From Mesostigma viride (Eukaryota; Streptophyta; Mesostigmatophyceae; Mesostigmatales; Mesostigmataceae), in the NCBI GenBank assembly GCA_009746045.1, contig RPFO01000645.1, positions 1,571,586-1,635,585 of the forward strand: a DNA stretch of 64,000 nucleotides, written 5' to 3'. Below the pieces are notes generated by a model. That model did no database searches, was not told the origin of the DNA, and saw only the letters and a list, made by a program, of their open reading frames with translations. Shown one piece after another: positions 20,310-31,026 of the stretch. Numbering within the stretch: the first letter of the stretch is position 1; every line of letters begins with the position of its first letter. Position numbers and translations under genes: made by a program.

Positions 20310-23300
20310 ATGGCCGCTATACCGCAGCAAGTAGCCTTGTATATTCCTGGTGGTGGCAGAATGGCGCCATTAGGTCGGCCTGAAAGCCGGGTTCCGGAAG
20401 CGGCTGGCCAAGTAAGCCACCTTTTGCCTAAAATTTCCCCGTTCGGCCCCGATACCTTTTGGGGCAAATTTGTCATTGTAAATTTGTGGTTCCTCATATT
20501 TGTTTCTTTGTTTTTCTCTTCCATGTCTCTGGTACATGGCAGGTTCGCTATTTCCAGAGAGAGGTTTATTTCCGGCAGACTCGGGCGCGGACTGGAAGTA
20601 GCAGAAAAGTCGACGAAATATACAAGGTGGGTTTCCCGGAAGACCGCTTCAAAATACTTTCCTGGTTGGGATATCGTGCTAGCAACCTCTATTATATTTC
20701 TTACTTTGCGGTTACTAGTTTGTTGTTGAACAACCGTATGCGATTCAATTGTAAAACATGGATGGTTTCTTCTGTTCTGTTAATGCTGAGTTTGCAGGAG
20801 CTCGACTTTCTGTATTTGACCGCTATGGATATTGACCGAGTGGCGACGAACGTTCTCCATTCTAGCGTGGATTTTCTCCACGAGTCCAAGAGGACTTTGA
20901 CGTACATGAAGCCAACGCCAGATCGCAGTTTGCCCACGTCTGGAGCCCACTCCGCCATCGCTGCGCGGACGGGGAAGGTGGCCGAGTGGCAGTGCATCGG
21001 CGATCCTCACCAGGCGAATCACCTGGACGAGATCTCGGATGGCATGGTGAGATAAACCCTACGACAACATGCTATATCCGGTAAATTTCTTCTGCCGGAT
21101 CACCGATGAGAAAATCCTCGACATTGAAGGCACGTGCCTATGATTGTTAGTTGAATTGTGTTTCGAGTCGGGAACGGTTATGTTGCTGACTACCAGGTTG
21201 CAAGACCAACGTAAGGAAATCAGTCCAGAGCTGTGTTACAAGTCAACTCCACCAATGCAAACCGGCGTAACAAAAATTTAACATCAAAAACGTGTTGTTT
21301 CTGGACAACTGAAAGCGTTCTTGCTCTTCCAAGCGCGCCAGATGGCTGTGTGGCGTTAGCTCTGTGACGTGGACCACCTCAATAACGCTGTTTTTCACAC
21401 GCTTCACTCATTCAGCAGCTGCGCCTGCAACGTAGTAAGTTCAGTAGTTGCTCACACTGCACTTGAGAACGTGCGCGACTTGGGAACATGGTTGACCATA
21501 CACTCAGGGCGCTGACGCTGTGTCGATATCACCCCGTGTGTGGATTGGTGGTGTGAGCCCTTCCCCCTTCTTGATAACCCCGTTCCCCCACCCCACCCCA
21601 CCCCACCCCACCCCACCCCACCCCACCCCACCCCACCCCACCCCTACACACACACACACACACACACACACTGCTTGCAGATGACCTACATGCACAACAA
21701 TGTCACGCGCCACATCCACCATTGGATCTTCATGTTCCGCGCCCTCAAGGTAGGCGCAGCGTGACGGTGCAGCATAAGGTAGGTGCAGTGTGTCGGTTCG
21801 ACAAGTGCACTCAAGGTAAGTGCACGGGCGGCAGCATATTACAATGTATTGCAATATGCAAAGTACAGGGCAGCCGTGGACCATGGTTTGACCCAGTGGT
21901 CACGGCCCCGCTTGCTCGCGTGTCGCAGTGGCCATGGCCCGCCGTCTGCGGTCACGTGCAGGAGCCCCTGTGAGGGATCCGTAAGGTTTGGTCGTATACC
22001 GTCAAACGTGGAGGGGCCTTGCTGTGGGTGTCATGTGGAGCCACGGGTGGGTAAGTCATGCCGGTCTCACGTGGGATTTCTGCTGCAAATGAGTGCGCAT
22101 GTGCTTGCTTGCTGCCATATGTGCTGGCATCATGGCTTGGCGTGCGGTGCCTGTCCCTCGCGCACAGTAGTCACCTTTCCATTGGGTACTACCTTTCCGG
22201 TTTATAAATGATTTACTTAATAAATATCTGATATCATCGATGTTTCGCTGGTCGCATTTTGCCAGGCGTGCGCGGCTGTGTTGAGCTGGCGTGCCATGCC
22301 CCCCCCGATAGTTCCATCAGGACCTCATCCCATGTTGAAGGCCTTGCCACAGTCGTGTGCGTACCAGGTGTGCATCGGTGTGATGATGGTATGGTCCCCT
22401 TCTTGCAGGGGACAGGCATCTTCTTGCTGGGTGCAGGGGTAGTTACGGCGGAGAGCGGGTGAGGACAGTGGGGGGCAGCGAGGTCCTCCCTTTCTTTGCA
22501 CTTGCCGTGGCCTAGCAAACAAAGGAACCACTGATGTCAAGGACTTGTTGTATCCTTGCATCCCAATTTCATCCCATTTGCAAAGCCCCCACCCCATCCC
22601 ACCCCGCGCCCCCCCACCCCCCTGCGTCCATCTTCCTACCTTATTTTTTTATTTTTTCATAGCCTAGTGGATTGTCTTGTTCTTATGCCCCACGCACCCT
22701 TGTCTTTGTTCCCTTTCTCAACCCCCCCCCCCCCGCGTTTGCCAGCCCAAGGTGGACCACCTGAAGATGCTGGAGCTGACCATCCGGCAGCTGGAGGGGA
22801 CTCAGCGCAAGGCGGGCATGAAGGTGGAGATGGCCAACGTGAAGATGGAGCAGTCTCCCAGCCAGAAGAACGTGGAGCACGTGCTCAAGTCGCTGCAGGT
22901 GGGGGTGGAAGGAGACGAAAAGTGTGGAGTGATAAGGGTATTGGTTGAGTAAGTGGGGTGGGGTGGGGTGGGGTAGAGGGCCCACAGCGCATGCGGCTTC
23001 TGTGCACGTTTCTCGAGACTTGCCCCTGGCGCATCGCTGGTCTTGTTCATTGATTGTGTTCTGGACGCCAGGTTCTGGGCTCATGCGAGCTGGTTGCATC
23101 GTGAGTGCCCCCCACGGCTGCGGAGGCGAGGCAATTCGACTGTGGACCCTTGGCCAGGTTATATGGCAGCCTGTTACAGTGGGTGTGCCCCATCCTGCCC
23201 CCGCCGGCCTTTGCCCATGCCTTCATCTTGCTATATTGCATGGCTAAAGGGTCACGGCGCCTGGAGATCATGCTCAAAAGGATGGCGGCATCGGCGGCTT

Positions 23301-25957
23301 AACCCTAAGTCCCCCCTGAGCGGTGGTCACCCGAGACCGTCAGCGGAGATCGTCAGCGGACCCTTTGTCGCTGGGAGTGGGTGCCCTGCCACGTTGTTGT
23401 GATGGGTGCTGGGCCTCTGGGTGCCTCGGTGCTCTGAAGCCGCGTGTCCTGGGTGGCTTATTTAATGTGGTAGTCAGGTGATCTGATCAGCCTTGCTCCT
23501 CTTCATGTTTGCAACTTTTGTTCAAGAGCACTGGTTTCTTTGCATCCGTAGGTGCAATAAAATGGACATTAAAGCAGCAGGAGGCGGTTCGTGCTGGTGC
23601 TCCTGACGTGTGGCTCATATGCGCTCTCTTGTGCATATTGTTTGGGTCTGTGGCCTCCTTCATGTTGTGGCTCAATTGCCACCCTCATGACCCCCCCAGG
23701 AGAAGGAGGAGACTCGCAATGAGCAGGATCGCTATCTGATGGTATGTGGGGGTGTAAAGAAGGGGAAAGGGGGGGGGGGGGGGGGAGAACACAGGGAGGG
23801 GAGGGAAAGCGCCACTACTTTACGCCTGCAGGAATGGCCAGCAAAGAAAACCTGTCAGTGCATCAGCAGGTCGTAGCGCTTCAATTGACAAACTCTAGTT
23901 CTTCCTGCTACGCGCGTGCTGCCTGCCAGTCTAAGCTACGTGCCCTTATGTACTGGGAATGTTTTGTCGCAGCTGTCTTGTACCTACCCTGGGCAGTCTC
24001 TGCCACAGTGGGATGCCGTCCGCGGTCATCAGACAGAAGCATTACCCACATGGTCACCGCCTCGATGACAACACCATGAGCTCGTCCTGCGGGCATTCCC
24101 CCCCTGCAAATATTTGCTGACATCTGCAAACGATGCTCGCTGCCCTGTTTCCCTGCCCTGTTTCGCTGCCCTGTTTCCCTGCCCTGTTTCGCTTCCCTGT
24201 TTCGCTGCCCTGTTTCACTGCCCTGTTTCGCTGCCCTGTTTCCCTGCCCTGTTTCCCTGCCCTGTTTCGCTGCCCCGTTTCCCTGCCCCGTTTCCCTGCC
24301 CTGTTTCGCTGCCCTGTTTCCCGCAGGTGCACCGTACGCTGGAGCTGGAGCTGATGGAGGTGATGGAGGCCCTCCTGCGCATGGCCACCCGCTTCAGCGA
24401 GTACCTGGAGAAGGTAGGGGATGCCTCGCTCATGCACCACAAAGGGGGGGTGGGGGATGCCTCGCTCCTACACCACAAAGGGGGGGTGGGGGATGCCTCG
24501 CTCATGCACCACAAAGGGGGGTGGGGGATGCCTCGCTCCTACACCACAAAGGGGGGTGGGGGATGCCTCGCTCCTACACCACAAAGGGGGGGTGGGGGAT
24601 GCCTCGCTCCTACACCACAAAGGGGGGGTGGGGGATGCCTCGCTCCTACACCACAAAGGGGGGGTGGGGGATGCCTCGCTCCTACACCACAAAGGGGGGG
24701 TGGGGGATGCCTCGCTCCTACACCACAAAGGGGGGGTGGGGGATGCCTCGCTCCTACACCACAAAGGGGGGTGGGGGATGCCTCGCTCCTACACCACAAA
24801 GGGGGGTGGGGGATGCCTCGCTCCTACACCACAAAGGGGGGGTGGGGGATGCCTCGCTCCTACACCACAAAGGGGGGGTGGGGGATGCCTCGCTCCTACA
24901 CCACAAAGGGGGGTGGGGGATGCCTCGCTCCTACACCACAAAGGGGGGGTGGGGGATGCCTCGCTCCTACACCACAAAGGGGGGGTGGGGGATGCCTCGC
25001 TCCTACACCACAAAGGGGGGGTGGGGGATGCCTCGCTCCTACACCACAAAGGGGGGGTGGGGGATGCCTCGCTCCTACACCACAAAGGGGGGGTGGGGGA
25101 TGCCTCGCTCCTACACCACAAAGGGGGGGTGGGGGATGCCTCGCTCCTACACCACAAAGGGGGGGTGGGGGATGCCTCGCTCCTACACCACAAAGGGGGG
25201 GTGGGGGATGCCTCGCTCCTACACCACAAAGGGGGGGTGGGGGATGCCTCGCTCCTACACCACAAAGGGGGGGTGGGGGATAGGATGGCAGCTGGGGGTG
25301 GGGGTGGACAACTGCAGCTAGGGGGGGTGGGGGTGGGGCAGGAGGGGGGTCGGAGTTGGGGTTGGGGTTGGGGGAGGTGGGGGCTTGGGGGGTCGCGGGG
25401 TGCTTTTGGAAGGACAAATCCCTAAATCAAGTTAACCATTCTTGTTTGAAGGACGCTTTTGCAATTGAGGCTGTGGGCAGTGGGCCACGAGTGTACACGC
25501 CTTGACTGTGAGGCCGTGGTCAGGGGATGCGTGCCGGCGTGCTCCCTTACCATAGGGAATGCAAACTAACTATTAAACCCACCCTCCCTTCTGGATCTGC
25601 ATCAACACCCCTCTCCGGCTGTCGACCATGTCACCTGGGCACCCAATGTCAGGCCATCGGCCTGGTCAGCATGACGTACGGCCACGCGATCAACTTTGTG
25701 CAGCCGCCGCCCCCTCGCCCCGTGGAACCAGAGCACGGCCGTGCGGAGCAGCGTGTGCCAGCATCGGAGCCGCTGCGTGCGCCCACCAAGGGCAAGGCGC
25801 CTGCAGGCCCTCGCCTGGAGCAGGCGCCCGCGTACCAGATGCAGGAGGCACCGCGCGCGCAGCCGATGGAGATGGCCCGCGCTCAGCCCGTGCAGGTTGG
25901 CTGCTGCACCACTGCGTGTGCACTGTGGTGTTTTGGTCGGGGGGATGGCCCGCGCGC

Positions 25958-26012
<55 letters not shown>

Positions 26013-27643
26013 CGTGTGTGTCTGTGTGTGTGTTTGTTTGGGCGGGCGGGCGGGCGGGCGGGCGGGCGGGCGGGCGGGCGGGCGGCGGGCGGCGGGCGGG
26101 CGGGCGGGCGGGCGGGCGGGCGGCGGGCGGGCGGCGGGCGGGCGGGCGGGCGGGCGGGCGGGCGGGCGGGCGGGCGGGGGCGGCGGGCGGCGGGCGGGCG
26201 GGCGGGCGGGCGGGCGGGCGGGCTCGCGGGCGGGCGGGCAGGCGGGCGGGCGGGCGGGCGGGCGGGCGGGCGGGCGGGCTCGCGGGCGGGTGGGCGGGCG
26301 GGCGGGCTCGCGGGCGGGCGGGCGGGCGGGCGGGCTCGCGGGCGGGCGGGCGGGCGGGCTCGCGGGCGGGCGGGCTCGCGGGCGGGCGGGCGGGCTCGCG
26401 GGCGGGCGGGCGGGCGGGCGGGCGGGCGGGCTCGCGGGCGGGCGGGCGGGCGGGCGGGCGGGCGGGCGGGCTCGCGGGCGGGCGGGCGGGCGGGCGCGCG
26501 CGCGCGTGTGCGTGTGCGTGTGCGTGTGCGTGTGCGTGTGCGTGTGCGTGTGCGTGTGCGTGTGCGTGTGCGTGTGCGTGTGCGTGTGCGTGTGCGTGTG
26601 CGTGTGCGTGTGCGTGTGCGTGTGCGTGTGCGTGTGCGTGTGCGTGAAGTGGGATCGAGCTGTGTGGTCTTGTGAGAGTGGGTTGCACAAGCAGGTGGTA
26701 GACTACAGCGAGGAAGGAAGTTTACGGGGCCTTGCATGGGTTTCTCGTATTGACAGGCACATGTGGGCCATCTTACACGAGTTTCGCAATGCACTTTGTC
26801 TGCAGTTGCGTTATCCTGTTGATGTTTATTGGCGTAGAGAGGGATGCTGCTGTTGTAAGTTGTGTTGTGAGTCCGGATAACGGGTGGGCTTCCCAAGGGT
26901 TGGTGAAGAAAATAAAAGAGTGAGTGGCGGGGTCGGATTTTGGCTTGGTGGCTGGCTAGATAAATGCGTCTGAGGGCTATGTGAGCACATCCGCGTGACG
27001 GCACTTGTTTTCAGCAAGGTCCACCGTGAGAAGGTGAGGGTCTGAGGGAAGCATTCTGCACCTGGCTGACTTCTCCGTGCTTGCTCGTTGCCCTGTCCCC
27101 TTGGGTGTCCGTGCCACCACGGCGCCCAATGGTTTCGCTCCCTTCGTCGTGGAGGCCGTCTGGGAACTCGGGTCGGCGGGGCAGGGCAGCTCTTCTGAGC
27201 AGCAACCAGCGCCGCCACCGCTGCCCCAGCAGTTCACGACCCTGTCCGTTCAGGCCCAGCCTGTGCAGACTGAGCCAGTTCAGACCCAGCCCGTTCAGAC
27301 CCAGCCTCCGCCCGCGGCGCCGTCCCAGACGACGTTCCAAGCACCCGTGGCCCCTCAAGTGAAGCCAGCGCCGCAGGTGCAGCGCCAGGGTCCCCCGCCC
27401 CTTCCGATGCCGCCCCCCCCCAAGATGACGCAGCTGCAGGCGGAGCCGGGGCAGCAGCAGCAGTACGTGCCGCAGCACGAGATGGTGATGGAGCAGCAGC
27501 AGCAGTACGCCCCCTCGCAGGAGATGGTGGTGGAGATGACCGGCAAGCCCGGGCATGCGATGGAAGGGGTGGCTGGGGTCCAGGACCGGTATGCGGCCGA
27601 GGAGGCTCCGGAGGGCCAGCAGCTGGGCTTTGTCTCAGGGTAA
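20310..27643 (+). CDS. BAR-like helical domain protein with Pro/Gln-rich tail, 9 exons
   Basis: Exons joined by GT-AG sites, all in phase 0: 20310-20411, 20543-20626, 20798-21046, 21681-21749, 22746-22898, 23700-23741, 24327-24413, 25653-25895 and a last exon starting at 27185 or 27203 and ending at the TAA 27641-27643. The start is the first ATG of the frame. Exons 3-7 encode long charged amphipathic helices ([11 protein letters not shown], then [19 protein letters not shown], then [24 protein letters not shown] and [15 protein letters not shown]). Their order and length resemble a BAR domain, the membrane-curving dimer; this is a fold-level guess. The tail is rich in PVQTQ repeats, Pro and Gln, like linkers that bind SH3 partners. 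Introns 4, 6, 7 and 8 carry tandem arrays. A TGTAA-type site lies near 27713. The last acceptor is the least certain point. Confidence 0.6.
21583..21671. repeat. CCCCA and CA tandem tracts in intron 4
   Basis: About twelve ccccaccc-type units followed by a CA repeat, ending nine bases before the acceptor of exon 4 (21679-21680). The pyrimidine-rich tract may double as the polypyrimidine signal. Confidence 0.85.
24135..24325. repeat. 12-bp minisatellite abutting an acceptor
   Basis: Units of gccctgtttc(c/g)ct fill the last 190 bp of intron 6 and run straight into the acceptor cccgcag of exon 7 (exon starts 24327). The array is a long polypyrimidine-like tract. Confidence 0.9.
24417..25280. 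repeat. 36/37-bp minisatellite in intron 7, about 24 copies
   Basis: Units contain gatgcctcgctcctacacc, a short cacaaa and a run of five to seven G then tggg. The first unit begins three bases inside the intron after exon 7. Copies differ mainly in the G-run length (36 or 37 bp), so three plus-strand frames look open across the array. These ORFs are artefacts. Confidence 0.95.
25963..26646. repeat. GT, GGGC and GTGTGC arrays in intron 8
   Basis: A GT tract (about 25963-26036 with interruptions) is followed by a GGGC array with sparse GGCTC variants (26039-26494) and then a GTGTGC array (about 26505-26646). All lie in intron 8 of the BAR-like gene. The long open frames across it on both strands are a consequence of the repeat. 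Confidence 0.95.
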
Positions 27644-28339
27644 ACGAGTCGATAGGACCCGGTGTACACTGTACAGTATTTCTTAGTAACCTACCCTTGT
27701 GACCCCTTTGCATGTAAATAGTAACTGCGAGATCAATGTATGGGTCAACCTTACTACTGCAGGCTGATCACCGGGGTGGCGGGCACCATCTGGACATACA
27801 TGACCTAGCTTTTGACTAAGTGCCCTTGGTACCGGTTTGAATGTATTTGGAACGTTGTATAACTTTTTATCTCATGTTTGGCCGGCTAGAATGTGTGCCT
27901 TTCTTGTATATCAAAGGAGAGCTTTGTGTTATGAATGGATATCACATGGAATTAGTGTGCACATGCTGGGCAACCGGCGGGGGTTTGCCTTTCGATATTG
28001 AGCGTGTCCTAAATGTCAGTAAGTGCCATCCGACCATGCAAACTGGTTGTATTCGACCTGATATCTGCCCGTTTCCGGGTCCAGCTAGCTTGGGTGCATT
28101 CATACAGATTATGATCATACGATCGAATATTGGAGAGCCAAGATGGGATGTTATCACTGGGATGTTTTCTCGGTGTCCGGGCATCGAACACAATCATGCA
28201 CATCATGATTGTGATGATCAATGTACATGTGATTTCTGCCTGCGCTGGTTGTCTCCTTGATGTGACTGCAAATTAACATGAATGATAAGCTTTTAAAAAC
28301 CGGAAGTTTGAATCAAGCCATTCCCCATTTGCATTGCCC
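27644..28339. other. 3' flank of the BAR-like gene
   Basis: Contains the probable 3' UTR. A 139-codon plus-strand frame at 27841-28260 overlaps the reverse copy of the ggagacaacc repeat at its end and has no features, so I do not call it a gene. Confidence 0.45.
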
Positions 28340-28542
28340 ATCCTCTGCGTGCATTATTAGTTAGACTGCATGCCTGCACACTTGTATAATAATTGATATA
28401 TGTCTTATTAGAATGTCCGTACAGTATACGTTGTCTCACCTAGTACAGTGGCCGGCGTTTTGTTAATGTGGAGCATCCGGGCCTACTTAGTTTATGGCGG
28501 CACACCAGGCGTACTTAATTTATGGCGGCCATAGTCTCGTGC
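28340..28542. repeat. Host tandem repeat X, unit 1 (about 190 bp)
   Basis: The segment from gtgcattattagttag through cttgtat, ttattagaatgtccgt, acagtgg and tatggcggcacaccagg recurs once more in split form: 30867-30901 continuing at 36036-36170. The two units are adjacent once the elements at 28543-30854 and 30902-36035 are removed. Confidence 0.7.
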
Positions 28543-28714
28543 TTTTGTTGGGGCCACGAGCCACGAGCCACGAGCCACGAGGTAGCCATGGCTGACGGCG
28601 GAGCTCATAACTTTCACGTTTGAGTCCCGAATTTAGTCGTGAACATCACCATCGCTTCGTCTTTCTAAGACGCACATGCTGATATAATTTCCCGACGCTA
28701 TTACGCAATATACG

Positions 28715-30117
28715 ATGAGCAAACGCTTATCGACGCAACGCAGCCTGGCGGCTGCGCTCGGCAATGAAAATCCGCCTGCAGCTCCGGCTGCAGCTTCGCC
28801 CACCGGCCCAGATGACAACGGTGACACTAGTCGTGCACTGGTCAGTGCTCGCCCAGCCTCCCGGGCTTGCCTCGCCATCTGCATCGCCTGATCACCTAAG
28901 CGCAGTCGCTCTGCTGAGCCGCCCTGGGAAGAGACCTCCTCTGACGTCAACAGCTCTGGCTTCTGGCAACGCAGCCCCGGTTGGTTCATGGAAGACGTGT
29001 TTTTCGGCAATGATTCACGCCTCGCTTCTAGCCCTGTGCGTGTACCTCATGTCCCACAACCGCGGCCGCTGGCCTGGTAATGGCCAGCTTGTCGACCCCG
29101 CCGAGGCTGTCCCAGTCATTCACCGCATGAGTCGCCCCAATCTTCAACTCTTCGCCCTCTGCTCCCTTGTTGGCCGCTCCGAAGCCGCGATCTGGGCTTC
29201 CCCACCGCGCGCCCCCCCCCACCTTCCCCACCGAAGCCACCATCCGCACCCTCCTTAAGGAAGCTTTCGAGCAGCACGTGACCCCCCTTGCCGCAGATGT
29301 GGCGGCAATTGGAGGCACGCTGGCTGCTGAGCTTCCCACCATCCCCACCGCCACCGCCACCCTCCTCGCCTCCAGCCCCCCCCCCCCTCCGCCTCCACCG
29401 ACTCCATCACCGCCCAGCTCCCCGACATCGACCAGCGCCTCAAGGATAATGCAATCGCTATCGAGGTCTTGCAGAACACATGCAGCAGGCCTCACCGCCC
29501 AGGCAGTGAAGGACATTGCCGCCAAGCCAGCCCCGGCTGGCCTGGTCGGCGATGCTCCTCCCATCATCACGACCTGGGCGGACAACATACCACCTCCACC
29601 ACCTCCGCCGTCGCAGCCCAGCTCCAGCGGCAGACGCTTGACCTCCGCGAGGAGGCCGAGCTCGCCAAGCGCAGCCTCAACGCCATACTCAAGAACTTCG
29701 ACATGGAAGAAGGTGAGAATTCCGAGAAGCTTGCACGCGCGTTTGAGAGCAAAATCCTTGCACGCATGGGCCTCCTTGCATGGTGAGATTAAGCTGACCG
29801 CCCACCGCCTCCCCCGCGTGCGGGGTAAGGCAGGGGCGCCTCCGCTTCTTCTCATCTTTGAGAGCCCAGCGGACCAGATTTCGTTTCTCAGACGCCGCAA
29901 GCGGCTCGAGAAGACTCCCTTCACCATTGACGACGACTTGACCCTGGCGCAGCAACAACGGCGACGGGAGCTATGGCCGACCTACCTCCAGCTCCGGCAG
30001 ACCAAGGCGGGCCAGCCGGTGTACTGGAAGGGGGCGGCCATCTACGTCGGCCACAAGCCCTGGCAAGCGACCCCCTCGACCACCGCGGCCCCAGCGGCTC
30101 TAGCAGCCCCAGCCTAG
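28715..30117 (+). pseudogene. Element-B ORF1 (copy 2), multiply frameshifted
   Basis: Starts MSKRLSTQRSLAAALGNEN at 28715, like copy 1, but meets a stop near 28890. Later blocks in other frames match copy 1: RLKDNAIAIEVLQNT, LREEAELAKRSLNAILKN, then the RRRKRLEKTPFTIDDD and QQQRRRELWPTYLQL blocks down to the stop at 30117. TGCA insertions at 29481-29484 and 29777-29780 and a deletion near 29580 account for several of the shifts. Confidence 0.75.
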
Positions 30118-30588
30118 GGGAATACAGCAGCAGTCGGTAGTGTAGAATAGTTAGACAGTGGCCTTGTACATGCCCGCCTACTACAGGCACTATCCCAGCT
30201 TAGGCCTAGCCTTTTTAGTCATGTACATGTGTGCCGGCTATGATGAGCCAACCTCCAGAGGATGCCTAGCTTTATTTAATTATGCAGTGCCCACGCAGGG
30301 AGTCCCTCCCTGCTGAGAAGCCATGCCCTAGCTCTTGTATAGCCATGATGATCTTCCCCCCACATGACATACTCCCCCTTAGCTGGGCATAGTGTGAAGA
30401 TCATGAGGGGGCAGGTGCCCCTGGTGCACCTAGATCAAGGGTAGCTTACATTCCCACCCTTGCATGAAGTAGCCTAGAATGTATTAATAGCCATATTCTG
30501 ATCAGACACTCCGCAAAGGTGAAAACCTTTGCGTTCAGTGCCAGGCCGCGGAAAACGCGGAAAACGCGATCTGCAAATGAATCCGACC

Positions 30589-30660
30589 GGAATCGAACTG
30601 GGGACCTCTCGCACCAATTTTGCTGACTATAGGACGGACGTCTCCGGTTACCATGGCATC
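30589..30660 (-). repeat. tRNA-like SINE head, copy 1
   Basis: On the minus strand there is a box-B-like GTTCGATTCC preceded by AGGTCC and, about 45 bases upstream, GGAGAC with GATGCC, matching the internal promoter layout of a tRNA. A diverged copy with the same blocks is at 57093-57158. The cloverleaf is not intact, so I call it SINE-derived rather than a tRNA gene. Confidence 0.55.
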
Positions 30661-31026
30661 GCCAACTTACACCTACAGTCATCCGCAAAAGTTCTCCTGT
30701 CCGGGGAGTGATGCAAGCCTTTCGGATTTGGTACTAGATAAATCACTCGAGATCTGTGTGTAGGAGTACTACTACATAGCCATATGCCCCTTCTCAGGGA
30801 TATGTTCTACATTTACTCCCAACGGAGTGATGTTGATTAATAATAATAATAATAATAGTCTCGTGCATTATTAGTTAGATTGCATGCATGCACACTTGTA
30901 TTAAATTAAATTAAATTATAACATGCCTCCGTGGGGAGGTCATGTAGCACATATTTCATGATGGATGGGGTGGAGGAAGCCGCGTGATCGAACTATCCTA
31001 ACTCTATCTAGAAAAGCCTAACTACA

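Larger units (their letters stand above)
28543..30854 (+). mobile_element. Element B copy 2, with 12-bp target duplication
   Basis: Flanked by atagtctcgtgc (28531-28542 and 30855-30866). The 5' end has four ccacgag repeats (28554-28581), then the same leader as copy 1, an ORF1 coding region, the 3' UTR, the hairpin ACTCCCAACGGAGT (30815-30828) and a TAA-type tail. The 3' UTR is interrupted at about 30490-30780 by foreign sequence that includes a tRNA-like SINE head. No reverse transcriptase is present. Confidence 0.8.

Noticed and set aside
21504-21884. Minus-strand ORF with VCVCVC tract
   Set aside because: It translates the CA/CCCCA tracts in intron 4 of the BAR-like gene.
24421-25425. Long open frames over the G-rich minisatellite
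   Set aside because: All frames are open because the unit lacks stops; the array lies within an intron of the BAR-like gene.
27841-28260. 139-codon plus-strand ORF
   Set aside because: No motif, and its end overlaps a dispersed repeat.
30589-30660. Functional tRNA gene
   Set aside because: Box-B-like sequence is present but stems do not pair into a cloverleaf; a SINE head fits better.
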